Position numbers and translations under genes: made by a program | Assembly (NCBI RefSeq): GCF_003946545.1 | Contig: NZ_RHOA01000015.1 | Coordinates: 1 to 44,591 of the forward strand | Source of the DNA: Levilactobacillus tangyuanensis | GTDB taxonomy: Bacteria; Bacillota; Bacilli; Lactobacillales; Lactobacillaceae | Length of the DNA: 44,591 nt | Reading direction: 5' to 3' | Notes under the pieces: model-generated | Told to the model about the DNA's origin: nothing | Databases searched by the model: none | The model's input: only the letters and a program-made list of their open reading frames with translations | In this document: in pieces, positions 9,522 to 19,380 of the stretch | Layout: every line of letters starts with the position of its first letter | Numbering within the stretch: the first letter of the stretch is position 1

Positions 9522-10211
9522 TTAATGTGATTCAATCTTGTAACCCACACCCCAAACGGTTTGAATAACCTTTTCACCGTTCGTGGCTTCTTCAATCTTA
9601 TCCCGCAAGTGACTCACGTGGACCATGACGGTCTTGGCCGACACGATACTTTCCTGACGCCAGACCCGTTCGAAGATTTCGTCCGCCGAGAACACCCGGT
9701 TTGGATGACTGGCCAACAGGTAGAGGATCCCGAATTCTAGGGCCGTCAGTGAGATCGTCTTACCGGCAATCGTCTTGACTTCGTGAGAATCCTTGTTGAT
9801 CGTCAACGTGCCGATGTCCAAGATATCTGGGGCATCATCGGTCACTTGATCTTGACTCCGCCGCAGCAGCGACTTAACCCGCGCCATGACCTCTAGAGGG
9901 TTAAATGGCTTGGTGACATAATCATCCGCACCGGTAATCAACCCTTGAATCTTATCCATGTCGCCGGTCTTGGCCGACAGGATTAAGATTGGAATCTGTG
10001 AATCCTTCCGGACTTCCTTCACGACCTCAATCCCACTCATCTCGGGCATCATGATGTCCAAGATCATTAAGGAAATATCGGGCGTGGTGTGTAATTTGGT
10101 GAGGGCTTCCTTCCCGTCATAGGCGGTTAAGGGTTCGTACCCTTCGTTTTTAATGTAAATTTCGAGTAATTGTGCAATTTCTTTATCATCATCGACAACT
10201 AAAATTTTCAT
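9522..10211 (-). CDS. OmpR-family response regulator
   Basis: A 229-residue OmpR/PhoB-type regulator. The receiver domain has the acidic triad at residues 7-9, phospho-acceptor D52 (LILDIMMPE), the conserved S79 and K101 (VTKPFNP). A winged-helix DNA-binding domain (about 130-228) ends in the usual TVWGVGYKIE. AAGGAG precedes the ATG. The gene is first in a three-gene run with the histidine kinase and dacA, so the system probably controls cell-wall genes; that is inference from order. Confidence 0.95.
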   Translation of the reverse strand: MKILVVDDDKEIAQLLEIYIKNEGYEPLTAYDGKEALTKLHTTPDISLMILDIMMPEMSGIEVVKEVRKDSQIPILILSAKTGDMDKIQGLITGADDYVTKPFNPLEVMARVKSLLRRSQDQVTDDAPDILDIGTLTINKDSHEVKTIAGKTISLTALEFGILYLLASHPNRVFSADEIFERVWRQESIVSAKTVMVHVSHLRDKIEEATNGEKVIQTVWGVGYKIESH

Positions 10212-10439
10212 AAGAGCTAGTCTCCTTTACCAACTAGGTCACATCACTAGTGGTTTCCCCTTTGGATTTATCTTCATTCTAGCAAATAAACCCGCCGGAA
10301 CGTCCTTACGCCACCAACCTTTAATCGGGCGTAAGGCACTTTACCATTCCTTAATTTTACACTAATTAGCGATGACTAGCCAACCGGATGTTTAAACCTG
10401 GTTAAGCTTCTGAAATTTTCGGTCACTGACCTTCTTTGG

Positions 10440-10602
10440 CGGCTGGTCGCTCTGCTCCGGCTGCCAGGGCCGGAACGTGGTGGCCACGATTTTAAGCCCG
10501 GCAACCCACCGGTCTTAAAACTCGGGCTTTTCCTAATCCGGCCCAACCCGCCGAATAAGGAAAACGACACCACTGAGCCCTGGCCGCCTCCGCGGCGCTG
10601 AC
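10440..10602 (+). repeat. Dispersed structured element, copy 1 (+)
   Basis: Closing stem GGGC (10467-10470) with GCCC (10577-10580) and GTGGTG with CACCAC. Hairpin 1 has TTTTAAG / CTTAAAA arms and the CCGGT cap with bulged T. Hairpin 2 has TTTTCCTAA / ATAAGGAAAA arms with the central A-A mismatch. A 3' GGCCGCCTCCG tail follows. Lies between the response regulator and the small plus-strand gene at 10753. Confidence 0.8.
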
Positions 10603-10752
10603 ACTTACCAGTGAAGGCGGCAGCATACACCACCTCTAATCACCTCACTCGATGGTTCCATCGTCGGCCGCACTTTCCAGTAGGTAACGATTGGCATTTA
10701 GCCTTGACGCTTCTACACTGGCGGCAAAACGAGTGAATGAGGAGGCCTTTTT

Positions 10753-10929
10753 ATGAAATCACCACGTACCACGGTCATCATCCTCGCTTGCCTTGTCGTC
10801 CTGGCCGCGTTTGTTTCCTTCCCGATTGAACACACCGCGTTCGGTAAATTTGTCGAGGTCGCCATGGTCCTAATCATTGTCATCGTGGCCAACTTCCACA
10901 AATTCCAACACTGGCGGCATCAACATTAA
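10753..10929 (+). CDS. Small two-helix membrane protein (58 aa)
   Basis: A 58-residue open reading frame not overlapping other genes, with AGGAGG 7 nt before the ATG and an intrinsic terminator directly after the stop, which together make it a real gene. It encodes two hydrophobic helices (about residues 7-23 and 34-47) with a positively charged N-terminus (KSPR) and a histidine-rich tail (HKFQHWRHQH). I recognise no family. It is the only plus-strand gene between 2 kb and 38 kb, in a stretch otherwise transcribed leftward. Confidence 0.75.
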   Translation: MKSPRTTVIILACLVVLAAFVSFPIEHTAFGKFVEVAMVLIIVIVANFHKFQHWRHQH

Positions 10930-10933
10930 TGGC

Positions 10934-10973
10934 TAACGCCAAGTGGTCAGACTTCTGACGCTTGGCTTTTTTT
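10934..10973 (+). terminator. Intrinsic terminator of the 58-aa gene
   Basis: Stem GCCAAG + GTCAGA with TCTGAC + CTTGGC, followed by TTTTTTT on the plus strand. Confidence 0.88.
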
Positions 10974-11112
10974 GTCGCAATCAATTGGCCATTACCGTGA
11001 TAACACTTACTGACGAGAGTAAAAATCACAGACCTGTTGAACCATCCCCCCACTAACCACTAACCGATGCAGGACCAATCGGTAACGACTATTGACCCGT
11101 GGATCTCAACCA

Positions 11113-11260
11113 GAGGGCGCCGGGAGGGGGGCTCAGCCGTGGAACTGCCTTAGTGGAATGGTTTTCTCCGCTTAGGCAGAACTGACCTTTGAGACCGCTC
11201 TTTGGCTCAAAGTCATGTTCACCGCGTTCCAGCCCCCAGCACGGCAACCGGCGGTTGCCA
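11113..11260 (-). repeat. Dispersed structured element, copy 2 (-)
   Basis: Closing stem GGGGGGCT / AGCCCCC, hairpin arms CTGCCTTAG / CTTAGGCAG (T-T mismatch on this strand, A-A on the other) and CTTTGAG / CTCAAAG, and an edge hairpin GGCAACC-GGC-GGTTGCC (11243-11259). It lies just beyond the guaB terminator and is nearly identical to copy 8. Confidence 0.85.
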
Positions 11261-11275
11261 AATCCAACCAAGATA

Positions 11276-11307
11276 AATAAAAAGGTCGATTCCCAGTGGA
11301 ATCGACC
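11276..11307 (-). terminator. Intrinsic terminator of guaB
   Basis: A perfect 10-bp stem (GGTCGATTCC / GGAATCGACC) with a 4-nt loop, then TTTTTATTT on the minus strand. Confidence 0.9.
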
Positions 11308-11319
11308 CGTAAAACAGAA

Positions 11320-12480
<1,161 letters not shown>

Positions 12481-12524
12481 TTAGTCTCAGGCTCGGTTAG
12501 GAATCCTGGGAGATATTGTTTCTT

Positions 12525-12553
12525 AATTTACCAGTCTAGGCCATTGAGGTCAA
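12525..12553 (-). promoter_or_regulatory. Sigma-A type promoter of guaB
   Basis: On the minus strand TTGACC and TAAATT are separated by exactly 17 nt, about 65 nt upstream of the guaB start. No purine riboswitch consensus is visible between promoter and gene. Confidence 0.6.
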
Positions 12554-12581
12554 GGACTCTCATTGAACTATCATCATTGAA

Positions 12582-14309
12582 TTATTTAGCAACCGTTACT
12601 GGTTTAGGCCGTGAATCGGTAATCCCACGGCGATATTTTCGGATCAGCCAGCCAGCGAGGCCCAACCAACTCAAGCCCGAAATCCAGGCCGATAGCCGTT
12701 GCACGCCCGTCGGCACGTATTTTAACACGATGGTACTCTGCCCTTTAGGAATCGCCACGTGGATGACATCTGTCTGATCGGCGGTCCAACGCCGCCGTTG
12801 CCCATTCACCCAAACCTGATAACCTTGGTATCCCAGGTGGGGCAACTTGGTCTGGCGGGCGCGCCGACTGTTGACCCGATAGGTAAAGCTGTCGGGCCCC
12901 ACCGTTCGGCTCAACTGGCGAATCGTCCGATCCCGTTGACCATTGGCCTTGGTATCCATCACGTCGATCGAATGCGTTTCGATGGCATCCAGCGAGACCA
13001 ACGAGCGGGTTGGGATGTAATCGGGATTGCGCATCGAGGTCGCCGCCCAATCATACTGGTCGTCACGAATCGATCGGTTGACCGTCGCCGAGCTGTTGAT
13101 AAAACCCTGGCAACTGAAGAACCCAAACAGGACAATGACCCCCGTCCCCGCCGTCAGCCAGGCCGTGCGGTTGAACCGCAGTCCCTGACCAAATAGGATC
13201 ACGATGGCCCGCGTACCGGCCAAGGCGACAAACAGGTTGGCAATGCCCAGAAAACGCCAAGGGAATTGAATCATCCCCATCAGCCCCTGAAAGGGTGGCC
13301 ACGGAAAGAGCTGCGTCGCCATAATGGTAAACAGCCAGCCGAGTCCCAACAGGTAGCGATCCCGCGGGCTAAACCGGCGGAACGCCACCAGGCCGAGCGT
13401 CAACAGAAGCAAGGCCACCAAACCGATATTGATATGACCGGAAGCCATCCGATTCATCACCGAATCCTTTAAGAAGGCCCACGGCTGTTGCACACTGTCC
13501 TCCAGTGTGAACTGGGCAACATTGAGTTTGCCCACCTGACGAAGCTGTTGCAGGAGTGGCGCTAGACAGGTCAGTGCCAGCAGCACCGTGGTGATAATCG
13601 CCAGACATAATGCCTTGAACCGCGGCAGTAAATGTTGGCGTTTGATCAGAGCCATCCCTAAGGTAAACAGAACCAGCGCCGCACACAACAAGAGCGAAAC
13701 CAGATGGGTCAGTGCGATGAGGGCCATGCCGATTGCCAGCCAATACCACCGGTGCCAGTCCCCATAGGCAATGCTGTACGCCCCATAGAAAACCAAGGGA
13801 ATGATGGCAAAGGTAATCCCTTCTGCCAAGGCGCCACGAACGAAGAAATCCAGCAAACGGTAGTGGGCAAAGGCGTAGAATACGGCCACCATGATCCCCT
13901 GAAACCGGCTATGTAATAGGCGTTGTCCCACGAATGATGCCGAATACAGGGTGGCCATATTGATCATAAATAGATACAGCGCATAGGCTAATGGGCCGCC
14001 GAACAGCACTTGCAGTGCTGCCATCGGCCACAACAGATAGGCCGGATAGAATAGGTTAACCGGATACCCCCAGGCGTTGAATGAGCCGGTCGCAATGTGA
14101 CCCAGCCCTAATTTGCCAAATTTTAAGTACTGCGTGATGCTCTGAACGCGATTCAGATGAAATGCCAGGTCATCCCCGAGGTAAATCCGGCCATTGGCGA
14201 TCCACGGCAGGAGCCAGACCAGCGTTAATACAATGAAGAACAACAGACGGGCGAGTTCCCAGTGTTGCCGCACCCACTGTCCAAGTGCCGTATTCGATGT
14301 CGTTTGCAA
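12582..14309 (-). CDS. Polytopic membrane protein, GT-C/YfhO-like glycosyltransferase candidate
   Basis: A 575-residue protein with about eleven membrane segments and a C-terminal extracellular beta domain (about 430-545). An acidic pair in the first outer loop (YLGDDLAFHLNR) is typical of GT-C lipid-linked sugar transferases; the overall pattern resembles membrane proteins with a 6-pyruvoyl-tetrahydropterin synthase-related domain (PF10131). The start is TTG, 10 nt after GGGGAG, and only 18 nt after the stop of the next gene upstream, so the two are cotranscribed. Likely substrates are polyprenyl-phosphate sugars decorating a wall polymer, inferred from family only. Confidence 0.72.
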   Translation of the reverse strand: MQTTSNTALGQWVRQHWELARLLFFIVLTLVWLLPWIANGRIYLGDDLAFHLNRVQSITQYLKFGKLGLGHIATGSFNAWGYPVNLFYPAYLLWPMAALQVLFGGPLAYALYLFMINMATLYSASFVGQRLLHSRFQGIMVAVFYAFAHYRLLDFFVRGALAEGITFAIIPLVFYGAYSIAYGDWHRWYWLAIGMALIALTHLVSLLLCAALVLFTLGMALIKRQHLLPRFKALCLAIITTVLLALTCLAPLLQQLRQVGKLNVAQFTLEDSVQQPWAFLKDSVMNRMASGHINIGLVALLLLTLGLVAFRRFSPRDRYLLGLGWLFTIMATQLFPWPPFQGLMGMIQFPWRFLGIANLFVALAGTRAIVILFGQGLRFNRTAWLTAGTGVIVLFGFFSCQGFINSSATVNRSIRDDQYDWAATSMRNPDYIPTRSLVSLDAIETHSIDVMDTKANGQRDRTIRQLSRTVGPDSFTYRVNSRRARQTKLPHLGYQGYQVWVNGQRRRWTADQTDVIHVAIPKGQSTIVLKYVPTGVQRLSAWISGLSWLGLAGWLIRKYRRGITDSRPKPVTVAK

Positions 14310-14327
14310 GCTGCTTCAACTCCCCTT

Positions 14328-15980
14328 CTAGCGCGCCCGCCGCTGATAGAGCCGGTAGGTCACGTTGACACTCTCAAATGATTGGGTATGCCGGGCCACT
14401 AACCGATAGTTTTTGGTCAGCGACTTCGCAATCACCCGGGTTCCTGGATTCAAATTACCCCCGGTGATCTGCCCCTTATGATAAGGGTCCCCCGTCCAGT
14501 TCCGCAGGGTTTTCTTCGCCGGCGTATTCAGGACGACCCATTCGACCTTGCGGTGACGAATCGTGGCCCGCTGCCCCCGCAGAATCTGCGGTGCGTCCTG
14601 TTCCGGAATGTTGTAATTTTGAAAATAATAGGTATTGGGTACGGCCCCCGAGGCCGTGTAGAACCCCATGTCGATCGACCCATAATTAAGCAACGTCAAC
14701 GGTTGCGACGACCGCCGCATGATCCGGCCAAACACGACCTGGGCGGGTTGTTGCGGCACCACCGTGTCCTGCTTGGTTACCGACGCGTTGTTCGGAAACA
14801 GGCGAGAGCTCACCACGTTGTTGTTCACGCCGAGCACCAGAAAGGTACTAAGAACCACCGTGGCAACGATGATAAACGGATCGTCGGTTGCCGGTAATTT
14901 GGCAAAGGTTAAGCCCCAGCGAGCCATTAGAATTAATGGTAGCACGAAGAAGGCAAAATACACCAGCTGATAATAGGCATAGACGGAACCGGAATCATAC
15001 CCGTACAGGGCCAACAGGTCGCTGGCCAAGAAAATCACCAGGTACAGTGCCCGGCCGAACGTGGTGTGGAATAGTTTCGGTTGAAAGATAACCAATAGCG
15101 TTCCCAGCAGGCCCAGGACGAAGAAGACCACATGATTGAGGAAAAACTGGGCCAACAACACGGCCGACTGAACCAGGTTGGCAAAGACCGATACCGATGA
15201 GGTCAAATAGGCCCGGGTATTGAAGAGAAAATACACGTTAATGAAGGCCTTGAGCGATCCCGTGGCGAGAAAATACAGTAACCAGGGAACGGTGGCCAAC
15301 AGGAAGCCAGCACCGCTCCAAAGCACCATTTGCCAAAGTGTGGCGGTCCGATGTCGATGCAACAGATACACGCCCAGCATCAGGTAAAAGGCTATCCAGG
15401 CCCCCAGCAACGTGTACTTCGACAGGAAGACGATGCCCACGAATAGCCCCTGCGCGAAGTACCACCAGTGATTAACGGTGAACCCGTGCCGGTCGAGCAA
15501 CACCACCAGATAGATTAACGACAGAATCAGCGGCAACACCGCGTATTCCACGGTATCACCATAATCATAGTAGGGATGAAAGATAAACAGCACCGGCGAA
15601 ACGATGGCAATCAACAGTGCCGGCAACGACCGCATTGCCAGCAGTCGACCCAAACGATAGGTCAACCACATGGCGGCCACTAGAATGATAATTTCTAGAA
15701 CAAAGATAATGATGAAACTGCGGGCTGCGATTAACGATGCCAGGCCGTGAATGAAGTAAACGTATGGCCCCTTCTGTTCGAAGATGTCCTTATAGGGCAC
15801 GACACCGTGCATCATCGCCTTGCCAACCGAGAAGAAGGCGTTGTTGTCGGGCGAATAATCAAAGTAAAAGGCCGGTGACGTGTAGGAACAGAACGTCATC
15901 ATAAAAATTCCGATAATGGTTAATAGATAAAAGTACTGGGCGTCATGACTCTTGAGCCGCCGCATGATCCGTTGTTTCAC
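14328..15980 (-). CDS. ArnT/GT39-like membrane glycosyltransferase, copy 1
   Basis: A 550-residue polytopic protein. The first outer loop reads SPDNNAFFSVGKAMMHG then PYKDIFEQKGPYVYF, the classic N-terminal signature of bacterial GT39/ArnT-like transferases, with the acidic residues expected to bind the polyprenyl-phosphate sugar donor. About eleven membrane helices precede a C-terminal domain (about 415-548). It is a close paralogue of the gene at 17653 (same motifs and same C-terminal phrase MLNYGSIDMGFYTASGAVP, with L for M here). Start GTG, 8 nt after AAAGGGAG. Cotranscribed with the gene at 12582. Confidence 0.82.
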   Translation of the reverse strand: MKQRIMRRLKSHDAQYFYLLTIIGIFMMTFCSYTSPAFYFDYSPDNNAFFSVGKAMMHGVVPYKDIFEQKGPYVYFIHGLASLIAARSFIIIFVLEIIILVAAMWLTYRLGRLLAMRSLPALLIAIVSPVLFIFHPYYDYGDTVEYAVLPLILSLIYLVVLLDRHGFTVNHWWYFAQGLFVGIVFLSKYTLLGAWIAFYLMLGVYLLHRHRTATLWQMVLWSGAGFLLATVPWLLYFLATGSLKAFINVYFLFNTRAYLTSSVSVFANLVQSAVLLAQFFLNHVVFFVLGLLGTLLVIFQPKLFHTTFGRALYLVIFLASDLLALYGYDSGSVYAYYQLVYFAFFVLPLILMARWGLTFAKLPATDDPFIIVATVVLSTFLVLGVNNNVVSSRLFPNNASVTKQDTVVPQQPAQVVFGRIMRRSSQPLTLLNYGSIDMGFYTASGAVPNTYYFQNYNIPEQDAPQILRGQRATIRHRKVEWVVLNTPAKKTLRNWTGDPYHKGQITGGNLNPGTRVIAKSLTKNYRLVARHTQSFESVNVTYRLYQRRAR

Positions 15981-16000
15981 GAGGATAACTCCCTTTCTCG

Positions 16001-16043
16001 CCGATAAAAAAGAAAGAGCCTGGGCCAGAAGCCCAGACTCTTC
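16001..16043 (-). terminator. Terminator between secreted protein and glycosyltransferase
   Basis: Stem AGAGTCTGGGC / GCCCAGGCTCT with loop TTCT-like, then TTTCTTTTTT on the minus strand, directly after the stop of the gene at 16069. Confidence 0.85.
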
Positions 16044-16068
16044 TGTGTTTTAATGACTAGCCGTCGGT

Positions 16069-16563
16069 CTACTTGGAGATCGTGTACTTGACGGTGTACG
16101 TCTTGTAGCCCTTTAGCGAAACGGTGAAGGTGAAGTACTTACCGCCCTTGTTTAGCTTCTTGGCTTGTTTCTTCGTCAACTTAATGGTGAACTTCCCGTT
16201 CTTCTTAACGGTGAAGCGCTTAACGACTTGGCCCTTACGGTTCCGCAGGACAATCTTCGTGCCCTTCTTAGCCTTTTGAAACAGGATCTTCCGGGCGTTC
16301 TTCTTGTAGTGCTTCCGGCCACGCATCTTCTTGGCACTCGTCACGACTTTCTTCGTAGTTTTAACCGTCTTCTTCGAGCTGCTAGAGGAGACGACGCTGC
16401 TGGAACTGGAACTGCTCGTCACAACATGTGAACTATAAACGACGGAGCTGTGCCCACTGGTTGCGGTTGCAGCATTACCAGCGGCGTTGGCCGTTGTTGC
16501 CAGCACGCCACCCAATGACAAAACGGCGATTAATCCTAAAACATATCCAAATACTTTTTTCAT
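16069..16563 (-). CDS. Small secreted lysine-rich Ig-like protein
   Basis: A 164-residue exported protein: signal peptide (residues 1-27, ending ANA-A), a serine-rich linker (38-65), and a beta domain (about 85-164) with ILFQKAKKGTKIVLRN, RFTVKKNGKFTIKL and GGKYFTFTV. The mature protein is strongly basic. The domain is shared with the gene at 19381 and more distantly with those at 50 and 1089; it resembles carboxypeptidase-regulatory/Ig-like folds. AGGAGG precedes the ATG. It sits directly upstream of a GT39-like gene, as does its paralogue. Function unknown; binding of anionic wall polymers is a guess from charge. Confidence 0.78.
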   Translation of the reverse strand: MKKVFGYVLGLIAVLSLGGVLATTANAAGNAATATSGHSSVVYSSHVVTSSSSSSSVVSSSSSKKTVKTTKKVVTSAKKMRGRKHYKKNARKILFQKAKKGTKIVLRNRKGQVVKRFTVKKNGKFTIKLTKKQAKKLNKGGKYFTFTVSLKGYKTYTVKYTISK

Positions 16564-16771
16564 AAAGTAGATGGCCTCCTATTCTAATTAGACTCAATTA
16601 AAAAAGATATGAGTTGTTTATTATTCACTTTCTAGCGTAGTTCTGTCCTGAAAAATCGTCAAGGTGTCATTTTCCTAAAACTGTGTCGTTAGTGAAAGCT
16701 TAGTTACATTCATTTTTTCAGTCAAAAACAGGTCACCCGTTAAGATGACCTGTTTTTGATTGCTTTAGTTG

Positions 16772-16950
16772 TGCCGCCGGCGGCGGTTAGGGCTTCCGTC
16801 CTATGGGACCCGTCCGGAGCCAAAGACCGGTCTCCGAATTCGCCTTCAAGCCGACAAACCCCTGTCGGCTCGAAGACGGTCCGTGCTGTAAGGCCGAAGG
16901 CCCTGGCCTAACACCACTTTCACAGGACTCCACCCCTACCCGCCTTTGGC
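16772..16950 (+). repeat. Dispersed structured element, copy 3 (+), GGTTAGGG subtype
   Basis: Closing stem GGTTAGGG (16785) with CCCTACC (16934-16940), inner GTCCT / AGGAC, hairpin 1 TCCGGAG / CTCCGAA with the CCGGT cap, a short extra hairpin (GCCGACA / TGTCGGC), and hairpin 2 GTAAGGCC / GGCCTAAC with the A-A mismatch. Same fold as the others with different stem sequences. Close to copy 6. Confidence 0.78.
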
Positions 16951-17136
16951 TCAGATTGATAGAAAACCAACGCCACTCATACATTCGATTAAAGATGGCC
17001 GCCAGTGGCCATAGAGGCGTTGCCAATTCTAGAATGACTGGCAAGACCACTGTTAGTGAACCAAGCCACCTTCATTAATTTAGGGGTCACAACTCAGCAT
17101 GATGACTTGGAAACAGCAATAACACATGCGACTTTC

Positions 17137-17378
17137 GAAGCCATAAGAACCAATGGCATTGTACTCGTCGATCTCAGCCGTAGGCGGCCAGACAGAGCCC
17201 CGTGGAAGTCGTGTTAGCTGGGGGATTCTCCCAGCTTAGACGACTGGCCAGTCTTGGAAACTCACGGGTTGGGTGAGGTTCCAAGCTGCCCTGAGGACCG
17301 GTCTTCGGCCTCAGGTCTGCCTCATGGGGCGGCGTCTGGCTGCCGTAGGCGAGCCAACACCCACCAGGCTAAGCTAGT
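17137..17378 (-). repeat. Direct repeat unit 1 of 2, containing element copy 4 (-)
   Basis: The unit repeats at 17408 with an offset of 271 bp. It contains a three-armed version of the dispersed element: closing stem GCCAGAC (17187) / GTCTGGC (17334), hairpin 2 GTCGTGTTAG / CTTAGACGAC, an additional arm TTGGAA / TTCCAA with a G-rich loop, and hairpin 1 CTGAGG / CCTCAG with the CCGGT cap read on the minus strand. Confidence 0.82.
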
Positions 17379-17407
17379 TGGAGACGCCAAAGGCACACAC
17401 TACTTAT

Positions 17408-17640
17408 GAAGCCACCAGAACCAATGGCATTGTACTCGTCGATCTCAGCCGGAGGTAGCCAGACAGAGCCCCGTGGAAGTTGTGTTAGCTGGGGGGCATT
17501 TGCCCAGCTTAGACGACTGGCCAGCCTTGGAAACTCACGGGTTGGGTGAGGTTCCAAGCTGCCCTGAGGACCGGTCTTCGGCCTCAGGTCTGCCTCATGG
17601 GGCGGCGTCTGGCTGCCGCAGGCGGGCCACCAATATCCAC
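17408..17640 (-). repeat. Direct repeat unit 2 of 2, containing element copy 5 (-)
   Basis: Second copy of the three-armed element: GCCAGAC (17458) / GTCTGGC (17607). It differs from unit 1 at scattered positions in loops and flanks while the stems stay paired. It ends about 12 nt past the stop codon of the gene at 17653, on the same strand, with no terminator between. Confidence 0.82.
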
Positions 17641-17652
17641 AAAACTCAAAGC

Positions 17653-19287
17653 CTATTTCCGTTGATACAACCAGTAGGTAACGTTAACGCCCTCGAAGAT
17701 TTGGGTGTGGTTGGCCACCATCCGGTAGTGGCGATTCAGTGACTTGGCAAGACCGCTGGTGCCGGGATTCAGGTTCCCGCTACTGATCTTGCCGGTACCA
17801 CCGTTCCACTGCTTGATGTTCTTCCCGGCCGGCGTATTCAAGACGACCCACTCCACCTTGTGGTTGCGGATCGTCGCCACTTGCGACCGCAGGATTTGTG
17901 GCGCCGCGGATTGGGCAATGTTGTAGTTTTGGAAGTAATACGACGTCGGCACGGCCCCGGAAGCGGTGTAAAAGCCCATGTCGATCGAGCCATAGTTTAA
18001 CATCGTCAGCGGTTGGCCCGACCGCCGCATCAGGTTACCGAAGACCACTTGCGCCGGTTGTTGCGGCTTGGTCGTGGTCTTCTCCGTAATCGCACTGTTG
18101 TTGGGAAATAGCCGTGAATCGGTCACGTTATTATTGACCCCCAGCACGAGTAAGCAGCTGACAATCAACATCCCCAGAATCAGGAATGGGTCGTCATCGT
18201 GGGGCAGCGGCACATGCCGAAATAGCATTTGTCCCAAGAGGATGAACGGCACCACGAAGAAGCCGAAATAAATTAATTGATAATACTGATAAACGGCCCC
18301 CGCTTGGTACCCGTACAGGGCAAATAGTCCACTGGCCAAACATGAGAACAGATACAATCCCCGCGTTAATTTGTGCTGAAAAATCTTGGGATCGAAGAGG
18401 ATCAGCAACGTGCCGACCACCCCGAGAACCATGAAGACCGCGTTGCTCAAGTAGAACTGCGTCAACAGACTGGCCGATTGAATCAGATTGGCAAACAACG
18501 CCACGGATGAGGTCAGGTAAACCTTGGTGTTGAACAGAATATAGACATTGATGAAGGACGCCAGGGATTTAGTCACCAAGAAATACGCCAGCCAGGGTAG
18601 CGTGCTCAACAGGAACCCGGCTGCACTCCAGGCCACCAGCCGGCCCAGTTCCTTCCATTGGCGTTTCCCCAATAAATAGCCACCCAGCAGCAGGTAAAAC
18701 GCGATCCACGCCCCCAGCAGCGTGTACTTCGACAGGAACACGATGCCAACGATCAGGCCTTGGGCGAAGTACCACCAATGACTCACGGCGAACCGGCGCC
18801 GATCCATCAACACGATCAGGTAGACCAGGGATAACAGTAGCGGTAACGTGAAGAACTCCACGGTGTCGCCGTAGTCGTAATACGGATGAAAAACAAAGAG
18901 TAGTGGCGACAGCAACGCCAGTAACAGGCTGCCCAATTCCGGCGTCCCTAGGAGCAACGCCAGCTTGTAAACCAGGAACATCGCCGCTACCAGCGTGATA
19001 ATTTCAAACACAAAGATCAGGGCAAAACTACGATGACTGACCAAATAGGCCAGGCCGTGAATGAAGTAAACGTAGGGTCCCTTCTGCTCAAAAATGTCCT
19101 TATAGGGGACGATGCCATGCATCATGGCCTTCCCCACGGTGAAGAAGGCGTTGTTGTCAGGTGATGTGTCGAAATAAAAGGCGGGAGAGGTGTAGGAACA
19201 AAATGCCATGATAAACGCCCCAACCACGGTCAGTAGGCCTAACACCTGAGTTGAGCGGCGATGGATCAGTGATTGCATTCGTTTCAT
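17653..19287 (-). CDS. ArnT/GT39-like membrane glycosyltransferase, copy 2
   Basis: A 544-residue paralogue of the protein at 14328, with the same SPDNNAFF...PYKDIFEQKGP first-loop signature, about eleven membrane helices and the same C-terminal domain. It should transfer a sugar from a polyprenyl-phosphate carrier on the outer face of the membrane (family knowledge). GAGGGG precedes the ATG. A small secreted protein gene lies just upstream, as for copy 1, so the two gene pairs form a tandem duplication. No ordinary terminator follows; instead two copies of the structured element lie directly downstream. Confidence 0.82.
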   Translation of the reverse strand: MKRMQSLIHRRSTQVLGLLTVVGAFIMAFCSYTSPAFYFDTSPDNNAFFTVGKAMMHGIVPYKDIFEQKGPYVYFIHGLAYLVSHRSFALIFVFEIITLVAAMFLVYKLALLLGTPELGSLLLALLSPLLFVFHPYYDYGDTVEFFTLPLLLSLVYLIVLMDRRRFAVSHWWYFAQGLIVGIVFLSKYTLLGAWIAFYLLLGGYLLGKRQWKELGRLVAWSAAGFLLSTLPWLAYFLVTKSLASFINVYILFNTKVYLTSSVALFANLIQSASLLTQFYLSNAVFMVLGVVGTLLILFDPKIFQHKLTRGLYLFSCLASGLFALYGYQAGAVYQYYQLIYFGFFVVPFILLGQMLFRHVPLPHDDDPFLILGMLIVSCLLVLGVNNNVTDSRLFPNNSAITEKTTTKPQQPAQVVFGNLMRRSGQPLTMLNYGSIDMGFYTASGAVPTSYYFQNYNIAQSAAPQILRSQVATIRNHKVEWVVLNTPAGKNIKQWNGGTGKISSGNLNPGTSGLAKSLNRHYRMVANHTQIFEGVNVTYWLYQRK

Positions 19288-19333
19288 AATCGTTACCCCT
19301 CTCCATTAATTCGGTGAACAATCAATCTGACGA

Positions 19334-19362
19334 GATAAGAAAAGGCGTGGTCACCCACGCCC
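19334..19362 (-). terminator. Terminator after the secreted protein gene at 19381
   Basis: Stem GGCGTGG / CCACGCC with a GTGA loop, followed by TTTTCTT on the minus strand. Confidence 0.85.
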
Positions 19363-19380
19363 TTCCTTATAGCAAGCCAG

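Noticed and set aside
10440-10602. Ordinary insertion sequence remnants as the source of the dispersed repeats
   Set aside because: No transposase fragments or target duplications seen; stems vary with compensation while loops stay, which is not expected of decaying IS ends.
16803-17742. Plus- and minus-strand frames of 60-90 residues in the repeat region
   Set aside because: They run through the structured elements, and their sequences reflect GC-rich stems. No ribosome sites.
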